Assembly (NCBI RefSeq): GCF_021271205.1
Contig: NZ_JAIWKS010000016.1
Location: 1-64,000 of the forward strand
Length of the DNA stretch: 64,000 nt
From: Pseudomonas uvaldensis
GTDB taxonomy: Bacteria; Pseudomonadota; Gammaproteobacteria; Pseudomonadales; Pseudomonadaceae
Direction of reading: 5' to 3'
The notes below the pieces were generated by a model. It was not told where the DNA came from, made no database searches, and saw nothing but the letters and a program-made list of their open reading frames with translations. Below are positions 7,993-16,907 of the stretch, one piece after another. Both the position numbers and the translations under genes were made by a program. Positions within the stretch are counted from its first letter, which is position 1; the number at the start of each line of letters is the position of its first letter.

Positions 7993-10311
7993 TTAATTCA
8001 TCCAGTCCTTGACCCAATCCATCACCGATTCGGCGGGATTCGTACTGCCACAGGCGGCACCGGGTGGCGGTTCGCTGCCGCGAATATACGGCATCTGCAC
8101 CGCTCCCGGACAATTGGCGTCAGAGCCCTGTCCGGTACGGGAATCTACCCAGGCCTGAACGATGTTGTCCGGTTGCGGCATGTCCAGCGGCAACGGGTCG
8201 GCCTTGCGCATGAAACTGGTCCAGACTTGCAACGCGCCGGTGGCACCGGTGAATGGCGTCTTGCCGTTGTCATCACGGCCAAGCCAGACCACAGCCAGCA
8301 GGTCCTGGCTGAAACCTGCGAACCAGCTATCGCGCGAGTCATTACTGGTACCGGTCTTGCCTGCCAACGACAGAGTCCGGGGCAACACGTTATAAACCGA
8401 ACTGCCGGTGCCTTCACGCATGACACGTTGCATGGCGTTCTGGATCAGATAAATGGAAGCCGGATCGAAGCGCTGCTGGATCTGGAACGGGTAACGCTTG
8501 AGTGGCTCGCCGTCCGCGGTAAGCACGCTGCGAATGCCGCGCATCGGCGTATTGAAGCCGCCGTTGGCCAGCGTCTGGTACATGGCCGCCACTTCAATTG
8601 GCGTGAGGCCGCCGGCGCCCAGCAACATTGATGGGAAGGCCGGCAGTTCGCGATTGACACCCAGGCGAGCCAGGGTCTTGAGCACGTTCGGCACACCGAC
8701 TTCCATTCCCAGGCGCGCGGTCGACAGGTTGTAGGAATGCGCCAGCCCCTGGTACAGAAACACCGTGCCATGAGTACGGCGGTCATAGTTTTGCGGTTTC
8801 CAGACCTGGCCGTCTGCCCCTTTTACCGAGAACGCCTCGTCGGACAGCCAACTGGTCAAGGTGTACTGGCTCGGTTTTTCCAGAGCCGTGAGGTATACCG
8901 CCGGCTTGATCAGCGAACCAATCGGACGCACCGCATCCAGCGCCCGGTTGAATCCGGCAAAGCTGGCCTGGCGACTGCCGATCATGGCCTGCACCTCCCC
9001 CGTTTCGGGGTTGGTCACTACCATCGCGGCCTCGACCTCGTCCGCGCCCTTGCGGCCACCCAATCGCTTGAAGGTATCTTCGACCGACGCTTCGGCCTTC
9101 ATCTGCAGGATCGGGTCGAAACTGGTGAAGATACGCAGGCCTTCTTCGGTCAGGTCTTCATCGCGGTAGTCCTCACGCAACTGACGTTTGACCAGATCAA
9201 GGAAACCGGGAAACGAGCTATCCGCCAGGCTGCCGCGCTTGGTCACGCCCAATGGCATTTTCTTGGCCGCCTCGACTTGCTCGGCCGTCGCCACGCCCTG
9301 TTGCTGCAACAGATCGAGCACCAGGTTGCGCCGTTCCAGGGCACGCTCGGGGTTGCGGCGCGGGTTATAGGAAGAAGGTCCCTTGACCATGCCCACCAGC
9401 AATGCCACCTGGTGCAGCTTGAGCTCGGACAGGGGCTGGCTGAAGAAGAACTGGCTGGCGAGACCGAAACCGTGCACCGCCCGCTGGCCATCCTGGCCGA
9501 TGAACACCTCATTGAGGTACGCCTCGAGGATCTCCTGCTTGTCGTAATGCAACTCCAACAGCAACGCCATCATGGCTTCAGTGAGCTTGCGAGTGAGGCT
9601 GCGCTCGTTGGTCAGGTAGAAATTCTTGACCAGCTGTTGGGTCAGGGTACTGCCGCCCTGGCGCATGTGGCCTGACGATGTGTTGACCCAGACAGCCCGG
9701 GCAATCGACTTGGGCGAAACGCCAAAGTGGTGATAGAAATCGCGGTCCTCTACGGCGATCAGCGTGTCGATCAGGAACGGTGGCACCTGGTCGAGCTTGA
9801 TCAGGATCCGGTCTTCCAGATTCTTGGGGTACAGGCCACCAATCAGCAGGGGCTCGAGGCGCACCACCGAGAGATTCGCATTCTTGGCGCCGGTCAGCGC
9901 AGCCACATAATCGCCGGAAAAACGCACGCGCACCGATTGCGCCTGCTCCATGCCTTCATAGAACTGGAAGCCACGGGTATTGAGATCGACGGTATTGCCG
10001 TTGACGGAGGCCGCGCCCGGCCCGTTGGCCACGCTCTCGCGGCGGTAGCCCAAGGCATCGAGCTCGGTGAGGAAATCGTCACGGCTCAGTTTCTGGCCGA
10101 CGAACAGCTCCAGGGGGCGTGCATAGACCTTGGCCGGAATCATCCAGCGTTTGCCGGAGAATTTTTCCTGGACAATGGCATCGAGGTAGACGGCAAAACC
10201 GACGAGCACGACAAGGCCCACCAGGCTCAGTTTAAGGGCCCAGCCCAACCAGGGCCGCAGGCGGCTGGCGGGTGGTTTCTTTGGGGTACGGGGGGATCGG
10301 GTACGAGTCAT
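7993..10311 (-). CDS. mrcB: Penicillin-binding protein 1B, bifunctional transglycosylase/transpeptidase
   Basis: 772-residue class A PBP anchored by one N-terminal membrane helix (about residues 27-46) after a basic cytoplasmic tail. The GT51 transglycosylase shows EDRDFYHHFG with the catalytic Glu, and GGSTLTQQLVKN. The transpeptidase has SLIK (nucleophile Ser), SYN and KTGTS. It polymerises and crosslinks peptidoglycan on the periplasmic face. A UB2H-like region precedes the glycosyltransferase, as in E. coli PBP1b. It is the first gene of a probable operon with the TPR lipoprotein and yqcC. Confidence 0.96.
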   Translation of the reverse strand: MTRTRSPRTPKKPPASRLRPWLGWALKLSLVGLVVLVGFAVYLDAIVQEKFSGKRWMIPAKVYARPLELFVGQKLSRDDFLTELDALGYRRESVANGPGAASVNGNTVDLNTRGFQFYEGMEQAQSVRVRFSGDYVAALTGAKNANLSVVRLEPLLIGGLYPKNLEDRILIKLDQVPPFLIDTLIAVEDRDFYHHFGVSPKSIARAVWVNTSSGHMRQGGSTLTQQLVKNFYLTNERSLTRKLTEAMMALLLELHYDKQEILEAYLNEVFIGQDGQRAVHGFGLASQFFFSQPLSELKLHQVALLVGMVKGPSSYNPRRNPERALERRNLVLDLLQQQGVATAEQVEAAKKMPLGVTKRGSLADSSFPGFLDLVKRQLREDYRDEDLTEEGLRIFTSFDPILQMKAEASVEDTFKRLGGRKGADEVEAAMVVTNPETGEVQAMIGSRQASFAGFNRALDAVRPIGSLIKPAVYLTALEKPSQYTLTSWLSDEAFSVKGADGQVWKPQNYDRRTHGTVFLYQGLAHSYNLSTARLGMEVGVPNVLKTLARLGVNRELPAFPSMLLGAGGLTPIEVAAMYQTLANGGFNTPMRGIRSVLTADGEPLKRYPFQIQQRFDPASIYLIQNAMQRVMREGTGSSVYNVLPRTLSLAGKTGTSNDSRDSWFAGFSQDLLAVVWLGRDDNGKTPFTGATGALQVWTSFMRKADPLPLDMPQPDNIVQAWVDSRTGQGSDANCPGAVQMPYIRGSEPPPGAACGSTNPAESVMDWVKDWMN

Positions 10312-10460
10312 GGCGGCGGATTATACGCACTTTGCGACGGTTCAACATGAGCCTGCAAAACGGCCTGACAGAACGGAGCGTCCAGCCTCTGCGGTTTGCG
10401 TTAGCGCCGCTTGCAGCCATAATGACGGCCTTGAATTTTCCAGACTCTGAAGGATCGCCT

Positions 10461-12017
10461 GTGAGCCAGTCCCTGATCGCTGCCCTGCAAAACCCGGCCC
10501 TCTTCCCCCACCCCGTCGAAGGGTTCCAGGTCATCGAAACCCACATTTCCTGGGTCTTGCTCACCGGCCCTTACGCCTACAAATTCAAAAAGCCGGTCAA
10601 CTTCGGTTTCCTCGACTTCACCGACCTCGAGGCCCGCAAGCATTTCTGCGGTGAAGAACTACGCCTGAACCAGCGCCTGACCCAGGATCTTTATCTGGAA
10701 GTGCTGCCGGTGACCGGCAGCATCGACGCCCCACAATTGGGCGGTGATGGCCCGGCCATCGAATACGCCCTGAAGATGCGCCAGTTCCCGCAGAGCCAAC
10801 TGCTCAGCACCTTGCAGGCCAATGGCGAACTGACTACGGCCCACATTGACGAGATGGCCGAGCAGATTGCCCGCTTCCACCTTTCTACGCCCAAGGTCCC
10901 CGCCGAGAACGAGGCCGGCACTCCCGACAGCGTGATGGCACCGGTTCGGCAGAACTTCGAACAGATCCGCCCGTTTCTCAGTGACAAAGCTGACCTGGCT
11001 CAGCTCGAAGCATTGCAAGCGTGGGCCGAAAGCAGCTTCGAACGCCTCAAGCCACTGTTCACCCAACGCAAGGCCGAAGGTTTCATCCGTGAATGCCACG
11101 GTGACATCCACCTGGGCAACGCCACCGTGATCGACGGCAAAGTGGTGATTTTCGACTGCATCGAATTCAACGAGCCGTTCCGCTTCACCGACGTTTACGC
11201 CGACACAGGGTTCCTGGCCATGGACCTGGAGGACCGCGGCCTCAAATCATTGGCCCGGCGCTTCGTCAGCCAGTACCTGGAGCTGACCGGCGATTACCAG
11301 GGCCTGGAACTGCTGAACTTCTATAAGGCCTACCGTGCCCTGGTCCGAGCCAAGATCGCGCTGTTCAGCATGCCGGCCGAAGCCGACCCTGTGCAGCGAG
11401 CCACTACCCTGCGCCAATACCGCAACTATGCCAACCTGGCCGAAAGCTACAGCACCATTCCTTCACCGTTCCTGGCCATTACCCATGGTGTTTCGGCGGT
11501 GGGCAAAAGCCATGTCGCGATGCGCCTGGTGGAGGCGCTGGGCGCGATTCGCCTGCGTTCGGATGTAGAGCGCAAGCGTCTGTTCGGCGAGCAACAGGTG
11601 CCGAACGACCCACAGGCCGGCATTTATAGCAGCAACGCCAGCAGCGCCACGTATGCACGCCTGCATGAAATCGCCGGCGCCATCCTGCGCGCAGGGTTTG
11701 CGGTGGTCATCGATGCCACCTACCTCAAACATGACCAGCGCGACGCGGCCGCGAAAATCGCCGAAGCGACAGGCGCCCCGTTCCTGATTCTGGCCTGTGA
11801 AGCACCGCAAGCGGTCATCGAAAGCCGCCTGGCGCAGCGTCAGGCAGACCGTAAAGACCCGTCCGACGCAAACCTGGCCGTGATCGCCACCCAACAGGCC
11901 AGCCGCGAGCCTCTGACGCCGGAGGAAATCCTGTGCAGCAAGCCGGTCCAGACCAATGAAAGCGAGACACTCGACGAGGTCGTCGCGCAGATTCGCCAGC
12001 GCCTCCCTGGCCTGTAA
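10461..12017 (+). CDS. Two-domain aminoglycoside-phosphotransferase-like kinase / P-loop ATPase
   Basis: 518 residues. The N-terminal part resembles small-molecule kinases of the APH fold, with HGDIHLGN and FDCIEF around residues 213-236. The C-terminal part is a P-loop nucleotide-binding domain (GVSAVGKS) of the kind found in zeta-toxin-like or gluconate kinases. The GTG at 10461 is chosen because AAGGA precedes it and the product then starts MSQSLIAALQ; the frame upstream of it has no such site. This fusion is widespread in proteobacteria and its substrate is unknown. Homology to APH does not imply drug resistance. Confidence 0.85.
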   Translation: MSQSLIAALQNPALFPHPVEGFQVIETHISWVLLTGPYAYKFKKPVNFGFLDFTDLEARKHFCGEELRLNQRLTQDLYLEVLPVTGSIDAPQLGGDGPAIEYALKMRQFPQSQLLSTLQANGELTTAHIDEMAEQIARFHLSTPKVPAENEAGTPDSVMAPVRQNFEQIRPFLSDKADLAQLEALQAWAESSFERLKPLFTQRKAEGFIRECHGDIHLGNATVIDGKVVIFDCIEFNEPFRFTDVYADTGFLAMDLEDRGLKSLARRFVSQYLELTGDYQGLELLNFYKAYRALVRAKIALFSMPAEADPVQRATTLRQYRNYANLAESYSTIPSPFLAITHGVSAVGKSHVAMRLVEALGAIRLRSDVERKRLFGEQQVPNDPQAGIYSSNASSATYARLHEIAGAILRAGFAVVIDATYLKHDQRDAAAKIAEATGAPFLILACEAPQAVIESRLAQRQADRKDPSDANLAVIATQQASREPLTPEEILCSKPVQTNESETLDEVVAQIRQRLPGL

Positions 12018-12027
12018 ACCACTATCA

Positions 12028-12057
12028 GGCCGTGAAGCGACGCCCGGCTTCACGGCC
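12028..12057 (+). terminator. Hairpin after the kinase/ATPase gene
   Basis: An 11-bp inverted repeat (GGCCGTGAAGC and GCTTCACGGCC) with an 8-base loop lies ten bases past the stop codon. It lacks a following T run, so it may act as an mRNA-stabilising hairpin or a weak terminator. Confidence 0.45.
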
Positions 12058-12107
12058 AACAACTGGTGGCACTATACTGGCGTCATAAAACCAACAGGTG
12101 CTATGAC

Positions 12108-12449
12108 ATGAGCCATCCCAAGCTTCTCAATACCCCGCTTTATGCCTTGCTGCGCAAAGACGACATCGCGGGCTTCAACAGCGAACGCCCCCAAGGCCCG
12201 GTCGACATGCGTGGCGGCGACTTTCGTGGCCTGGATCTGCGGGAGCTGAACGTGGACGACGTCGACTTTACTGACGCGTACTTCCGCTCCGCCGACTTGC
12301 GCGGCGTCGATTTTCGCAAATCCAAACTGGAAGGCGCGAGTCTGGCCCACGCGCAGATATCCGGCGCTTATTTCCCGCCGGAACTGTCCGCCGACGAGAT
12401 CCTCATGTCGATGAACTTCGGCACCCGGTTGCGTTACCGCACCCGCTGA
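12108..12449 (+). CDS. Pentapeptide-repeat protein
   Basis: 113 residues. The middle contains about nine consecutive A(D/N)LxF-type pentapeptides (FRGLD, LRELN, VDFTD, FRSAD, LRGVD, FRKSK, LEGAS), predicted to form a short right-handed quadrilateral beta-helix. The start at 12108 (MSHPKLLNT) fits the weak ribosome site; earlier in-frame codons add a non-repeat stretch. Its function is unknown. It is too short to be called a gyrase-protecting Qnr/MfpA protein. Confidence 0.8.
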   Translation: MSHPKLLNTPLYALLRKDDIAGFNSERPQGPVDMRGGDFRGLDLRELNVDDVDFTDAYFRSADLRGVDFRKSKLEGASLAHAQISGAYFPPELSADEILMSMNFGTRLRYRTR

Positions 12450-12667
12450 TGGCCCCGCTGATGGCGTAAGTACGACTGAGCACCACTGTCTCCAGCGCCC
12501 CCGCTCGCGCTGGACACAGGCATGCCGATGCGTGCCGCGCCATGTCGTGCGTTGTGCCTTAGAAGCTTTTGCGACGATTGCGACCAAAGAATCACGCTTT
12601 TCCTACTGAGCGCTACACTCCTGAAAAGCTTGCCCACTGCAACAGTCGGCCGTCGCAAGGAGGCTCG

Positions 12668-12940
12668 ATGAATGATGAATTGCAACATCTGAAAAACCTG
12701 GGCAAGACATCGGCCCAGTGGCTACACGCCGTAGGCATCCACAGTGCTTCCGATCTGCGTCGGCTCGGAGCGGTCGACGCCTACCGCGCCGTGCGTACTC
12801 GTGGATTCCGGGCATCGAAAGTATTGTTATACGCCATCGAAGGCGCCTTGATGGATGTGCACTGGAACGACATCCCCGCCGAACGCAAGGAAGCCCTGAA
12901 TCAACAGTTGGATGCCATTTCCACGCGCAACAAAGCCTGA
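12668..12940 (+). CDS. TfoX/Sxy C-terminal domain protein
   Basis: 90 residues matching only the TfoX C-terminal helix-hairpin-helix-like domain (LKNLGKTSAQWLHAVGI, SDLRRLGAVDAYRAV). The N-terminal domain of full Sxy/TfoX competence regulators is absent, so this is the short form common in pseudomonads and probably not a competence regulator by itself. AAGGAGG lies six bases upstream of the ATG, which fixes the start. The 218-base gap before it (12450-12667) shows nothing recognisable. Confidence 0.8.
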   Translation: MNDELQHLKNLGKTSAQWLHAVGIHSASDLRRLGAVDAYRAVRTRGFRASKVLLYAIEGALMDVHWNDIPAERKEALNQQLDAISTRNKA

Positions 12941-13008
12941 CAACACCCGTTACCTGACGATGCGTGACAACCGCCTTGGAGTATTTCAAGGTTTCGTTAA
13001 AAGAAAGT

Positions 13009-13040
13009 TTGACTTGGTAATGAGAATCGCTATGATTACC
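13009..13040 (+). promoter_or_regulatory. Fur-controlled promoter of the PrrF-like sRNA
   Basis: TTGACT (13009-13014) and TATGAT (13031-13036) with a 16-base spacer form a good sigma70 promoter. A Fur box lies directly over it: GGTAATGAGAATCGCTATG (13016-13034) matches the classical 19-base Fur consensus at 14 positions, and the outer arms GGTAAT/ATTACC are a perfect inverted repeat. Iron-loaded Fur would block polymerase here. Confidence 0.85.
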
Positions 13041-13042
13041 AC

Positions 13043-13154
13043 ATCCGGTCGCGAGACTGGCCGATATTTGAACAGCCCTTGGTTCGGACTCTCAGATATC
13101 TCCTCATCAGGCTAATCACGGTTATTCGACCCGGCTTTTGCCGGGTCTTTTTTT
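13043..13154 (+). ncRNA. prrF: PrrF-type iron-responsive small RNA
   Basis: About 112 nucleotides from just after the Fur-regulated promoter to a strong terminator (GACCCGGC/GCCGGGTC then T7, 13128-13154). It holds the conserved PrrF pairing core CTCCTCATCAGGCTAATCAC at 13100-13119. PrrF RNAs act with Hfq to repress mRNAs of iron-using proteins when iron is low. In P. aeruginosa two tandem copies lie beside phuW; here the same neighbour is present but I see only one copy. The 5' end is inferred from the promoter. Confidence 0.88.
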
Positions 13155-13176
13155 GCCCGCAGGACCGGCGCTCACC

Positions 13177-14016
13177 CTACCCCCCACGCATCTGAGCGCA
13201 ATAATCCACCGCTGGCTTGGCTGGCGTGTACCACACGTAATCCGCCATGGCCGACGTTACCTCGCTGCCCTCCTCCGCCAGCATCAGGACTCGTGGCGCT
13301 TCTGACGCACCGAGATCCAATGTGTGCAGCGGCACGCCAACGTCCTTGCGTCCATGCCAGGCGCCAGCCAATAACAAGGCGGGCTTCGGCGCCTCCAGCA
13401 ATCGCTCGGCCATACGCCGGTCACGCTGTTGCTGGACAGCCAGCATGGCCGGCATTTTCGACGCTGGCAGCAGACCGCAATGCGAGTCCCTGATCTGCCC
13501 CAGCAGTTGATCCTTCACGGTCGCCGCATTGGAGCGAGCCCCCGTGAGGCCCGATGACTGCCGGTAAAATCGCTGGATCTCGACGGTATCCAGGTTGGCA
13601 GCCAGGAGCGGATAGGGTTGTACCAGGGCAAATGTGATAACCGGCCCATACAGGGTCCAGTCCCAACCCGGCGACCAACCCAGCGCGGCAGGCAGATCCT
13701 GCGGCAAGACCGGCAACCGGCGGACCGCGTCGACCCGAGGTTGCTGCTCCGGCGTCAGCATTTCCAGCAACAGACTGCCTTGGCTCCGTTGCTCTTCCAG
13801 GGCCTGGAGCAACCACAATTGCAAGGCGTGATGATCCTGATTGTCGTGTTGTTCGCCCACGATCAGCCGCGGAGCCTTTGCCAACTGCTCGACCAGCGCC
13901 TGGGGCGTGACGGCCCTGCCGGTGTGCAAATCGCGAATACGCCCGGTGATCGGGGGCGGCGAGAAGCTCTGGCAAGCGGTCAGTAGGCTCAGGAACAAGA
14001 TCAGGATCAGGCGCAC
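13177..14016 (-). CDS. phuW: ChaN-family haem-associated lipoprotein (PhuW)
   Basis: 279 residues with a lipoprotein signal ending LLTAC (Cys15). The ChaN domain shows RLIVGEQHDNQDHHALQLWLL near residues 50-70, with the Glu/His pattern of this family. Characterised Campylobacter ChaN binds haem and takes part in iron uptake. It is last in phuT-phuU-phuV-phuW and corresponds by position to P. aeruginosa phuW next to prrF. It ends about 23 bases from the prrF terminator, convergent with it. Confidence 0.85.
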   Translation of the reverse strand: MRLILILFLSLLTACQSFSPPPITGRIRDLHTGRAVTPQALVEQLAKAPRLIVGEQHDNQDHHALQLWLLQALEEQRSQGSLLLEMLTPEQQPRVDAVRRLPVLPQDLPAALGWSPGWDWTLYGPVITFALVQPYPLLAANLDTVEIQRFYRQSSGLTGARSNAATVKDQLLGQIRDSHCGLLPASKMPAMLAVQQQRDRRMAERLLEAPKPALLLAGAWHGRKDVGVPLHTLDLGASEAPRVLMLAEEGSEVTSAMADYVWYTPAKPAVDYCAQMRGG

Positions 14017-14038
14017 AGCGTCATCCTCATTGAGCCCT

Positions 14039-14806
14039 TCAACGGGCGATGATCAATGGGTGTCCGCGCTCCGGATGGGGTTGCACCAGCACTTCAAGAC
14101 CGAACACCGCCTTGAGCGGTTCCGGGCGCAGCACGTGTTGCGGTGTGTCCAGCGCCACCGGCCGGCCGGACGCAAGCAGCAACAGGCGATCACAGTAGCG
14201 TGCCGCCAGGTTCAGGTCATGCAGAATCACCAGCACGGCGCCGCCTCGATCTGCAAAATCACGCACCGCTTGCAGGATCGTATGTTGATGCAACGGATCG
14301 AGCATTGAAGTCGGTTCGTCCAGTAGCAAAGTCTGTCCTGCTTCCCCCGGCCATAATTGCGCAAGTACCCGCGCCAAGTGAACTCTCTGACGCTCGCCCC
14401 CCGACAACGCCAGGTAACTGCGACCCTGCAGATGCGCAGCGTCTGCGGCTTGCAGGGCCGAGGCCACGATTTGCTCATCTCGCGCACGACCGCTTTGATG
14501 CGGCAGACGCCCCATGCCGACGACTTCTTCCACGCGAAACGCAAAATCCAGGGTCGAGGATTGTGGCAACACCGCGAGGCGACGGGCGCGTTGGGCGCCG
14601 TCCCACTGGGCCAGCGGCCTCTCATCGAGCCATACCTGTCCCTGGGTTGGGCGCAACTCACCACACAGGCCCGCCAGCAAGGTGCTTTTGCCGGCACCAT
14701 TGGGTCCAAGCACACCGAGCACTTCGCCGGAATTGAGCGCCAGATCAACGTCCGCCAGCACCGTTTTCCGACCACGGTGAATGTGCAGGCTCTGCGCTCG
14801 CAACAT
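14039..14806 (-). CDS. phuV: Haem ABC transporter ATP-binding protein
   Basis: 255-residue ATPase that powers haem import through PhuU. Walker A is GPNGAGKST, the ABC signature is LSGGERQRVHLARVL, and Walker B is LLLDEPTS. The ATG at 14806 overlaps the phuU stop (ATGA), so translation is coupled; the frame extends further upstream only inside phuU. Length and the HmuV-type C-terminus fit the family. Confidence 0.95.
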   Translation of the reverse strand: MLRAQSLHIHRGRKTVLADVDLALNSGEVLGVLGPNGAGKSTLLAGLCGELRPTQGQVWLDERPLAQWDGAQRARRLAVLPQSSTLDFAFRVEEVVGMGRLPHQSGRARDEQIVASALQAADAAHLQGRSYLALSGGERQRVHLARVLAQLWPGEAGQTLLLDEPTSMLDPLHQHTILQAVRDFADRGGAVLVILHDLNLAARYCDRLLLLASGRPVALDTPQHVLRPEPLKAVFGLEVLVQPHPERGHPLIIAR

Positions 14807-15843
14807 CAGGCACGCCCTCGCAGCAATAAATAAAGAAAGAACGGCGCTCCGATGAACGCCGTGACAATGCCGATCGGCAGCTCCGCCGGGGCCAGTGCCA
14901 GCCGCGCCACCAGATCGGCGAACAGCAGCAGGCTTCCCCCCGCCAGCACGGAGGCTGGCAGCAGGACGCGGTGGTCGGGACCGGCCATCAGCCTTACCAG
15001 GTGGGGCACCACCAGCCCGACAAAGCCGATCATGCCCGCCGCCGCTACCGCAGCGCCGACGCCCAGGGCGGTGCAAAACACCAGTTCACGCTTGAGCTGT
15101 TCGACATCGACACCCAAGTGCGCGGCCTCGGACTCACCCAGCAACAGCGCGTTGAGGGCCCGGGCCCGCCGTGGCAGCCACAGCGACACACCAGCGCTGA
15201 CCAGCAGCAACGGCCATAAGCGCGCATAACTGGCACCGTTGAGACTGCCCAGGTTCCAGAACGTCAGCGTGCGCAGGGTTGCGTCATCTGCCAGATAGGT
15301 GAACAGCCCGACCGCGGCCCCGGACAATGCAGTGAGGGCTATACCGGCCAGGAGCATGGTGGCGACATGGGTCTGACCGTTGCGTCGTCCCAGGCGATAG
15401 ACCAATGCCGTGACCCCGAGCCCACCAAGGAATGCACACAGCGACAGCAGGTAAGGGCCGAACCCTTCGGGCAGCCCGCCCAACGCGGTCCCGCCGACGA
15501 TGGCGAACGCCGCGCCCAGTGCAGCGCCGCTGGAAACGCCCACCAGGCCCGGGTCCGCCAGCGGGTTGCGGAACAGGCCTTGCATCGCCACGCCGGACAA
15601 CGCCAACACGCCGCCTGTCGCCAGGCCCAACAGCGTGCGCGGCAAACGTATCTGGCCAAGGATCAGTTCGGCCTGTTCCAGATTGTCGGCGGCCACCGGC
15701 AAGCCCGACAGGCGTAACGCCGCGCGTGCAGTATCGAGCAAAGGCAGGCTCACCGGGCCCAGGGCCAGGGACAACCAGATCGCCAACAGACACAGCAGCC
15801 CCAGGCCGATAAACAACGTGCGCGGCTTGACCAAGGGCGTCAT
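14806..15843 (-). CDS. phuU: Haem ABC transporter permease
   Basis: 345-residue FecCD/BtuC-family inner-membrane permease with about ten hydrophobic helices and the ATPase-coupling segment near GLVVPHLVRLMAGPDHR. It moves haem from the periplasmic PhuT protein into the cytoplasm. The start overlaps the phuT stop by four bases and its stop overlaps the phuV start, giving a tightly coupled TUV unit. Confidence 0.95.
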   Translation of the reverse strand: MTPLVKPRTLFIGLGLLCLLAIWLSLALGPVSLPLLDTARAALRLSGLPVAADNLEQAELILGQIRLPRTLLGLATGGVLALSGVAMQGLFRNPLADPGLVGVSSGAALGAAFAIVGGTALGGLPEGFGPYLLSLCAFLGGLGVTALVYRLGRRNGQTHVATMLLAGIALTALSGAAVGLFTYLADDATLRTLTFWNLGSLNGASYARLWPLLLVSAGVSLWLPRRARALNALLLGESEAAHLGVDVEQLKRELVFCTALGVGAAVAAAGMIGFVGLVVPHLVRLMAGPDHRVLLPASVLAGGSLLLFADLVARLALAPAELPIGIVTAFIGAPFFLYLLLRGRA

Positions 15844-16718
15844 GGCGCACTGACCGTCTCATTCGGGTAAAACCGGGCCGTCAGGGCCGCCAGGCTTTGG
15901 GGCAAGCGAGGCCCCAGACCGCCCACCAGCAAGGTTGGATCAAGTTCCACGACACGCCCGTCCCGGGCGGCTCTGGTCGAGGCCAGAATCGGGTTTTCCT
16001 TGAACAGTGCCGCACGGGCCGCTTTGCCACTCAAGGCGCGGTCGGCGAATACCAGCACTTCGGGATCCAGTCCGGCCAGGGCTTCCATGGAAAAAGGTTT
16101 GTAACCGCTGTGGGACGCCAGATTGCGGCCACCGGCCTGTTGCAGCAGCCAATCGGCGGCCGTGTCTTTGCCTGCGATCAGCGGCTTGCCGCCCGCGTTC
16201 CCCAGCACCAGCAACACGCCGGGCGCCTGTCGCTTCAACTGGGCTTGCGCCACTCGCGCCTTTTGCCGGACGAGCTGCTGTTGGAAATGCTCGAACAACT
16301 GCGCGGCCTTCGCGTCAGCCCCCAGCAAGCGGCCCAGGTGCGCTAGATTGTCTTGAAGCGTTGATAAGTCGGGCGTGGCCGAGAACAGTTCCACCTGTAC
16401 CCCGGCACTGCGAATCTGCGATAACACCGGCGGCGGCCCCATTTCTTCAGTGCCCACCAGGATCTGTGGACGCAGGCTCAGCACACCTTCCGCCGACAGT
16501 TGTCGCTGATAGCCGATACTGGGCAAGGCCCGAAGGGATTCAGGATGCTGGCTGGTGGAGTCAACCCCTACCAGCTTCGATTCCCCACCCAGGGCGCTGA
16601 CCCACTCCGACAATGCCCCACCGGCACTGACCCAGCGTTGCGGCAATTCGGTCGAGCCGGCCTCCTGGCTGGCCAGCAATGCGACACAAAGTGCGACAAC
16701 GCGGATATTCAGGCGCAT
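15840..16718 (-). CDS. phuT: Periplasmic haem-binding protein
   Basis: 292-residue class III solute-binding protein with a cleavable signal peptide (about residues 1-22). It delivers haem to PhuUV. The family-typical pattern is present: ALGGESKLVGVD near the N-terminus, and a long backbone helix between two lobes. First gene of the phuTUVW operon. A Fur box lies about 95 bases upstream. The phuS and phuR genes that precede phuT in P. aeruginosa are missing here; the receptor must be elsewhere or of another type. Confidence 0.92.
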   Translation of the reverse strand: MRLNIRVVALCVALLASQEAGSTELPQRWVSAGGALSEWVSALGGESKLVGVDSTSQHPESLRALPSIGYQRQLSAEGVLSLRPQILVGTEEMGPPPVLSQIRSAGVQVELFSATPDLSTLQDNLAHLGRLLGADAKAAQLFEHFQQQLVRQKARVAQAQLKRQAPGVLLVLGNAGGKPLIAGKDTAADWLLQQAGGRNLASHSGYKPFSMEALAGLDPEVLVFADRALSGKAARAALFKENPILASTRAARDGRVVELDPTLLVGGLGPRLPQSLAALTARFYPNETVSAP

Positions 16719-16810
16719 CAGGCAGCTTCCTCATACGATGTTGTTCACAGGAGCGGGCATTGACCCGCCATGCCAAGTATCCTCGACGACCTGCGAAGGA
16801 GGCGCCATTT

Positions 16811-16829
16811 GATAATTGTTTTCATTTGA
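16811..16829. promoter_or_regulatory. Fur box between phuT and the divergent Rieske gene
   Basis: GATAATTGTTTTCATTTGA matches the 19-base Fur consensus at 12 positions, including all of the left GATAAT and the TCATT core on the right. It lies 92 bases upstream of phuT and 79 bases upstream of the divergent gene, so it could repress either or both when iron is plentiful. Confidence 0.6.
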
Positions 16830-16907
16830 CCGTCAAGCGTGGACATTCAGAACCTATATGCAAGCTGGCTCCCTACAGCCTGCTGCGTCGGGCTATTGAG
16901 GATCTAC

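Noticed and set aside
10461..12017. Aminoglycoside resistance gene
   Set aside because: Only the kinase fold is shared; the fused architecture is a housekeeping-type family spread through pseudomonads and the substrate is unknown.
12668..12940. A full competence regulator TfoX/Sxy
   Set aside because: Only the C-terminal domain is present; the N-terminal regulatory domain is missing.
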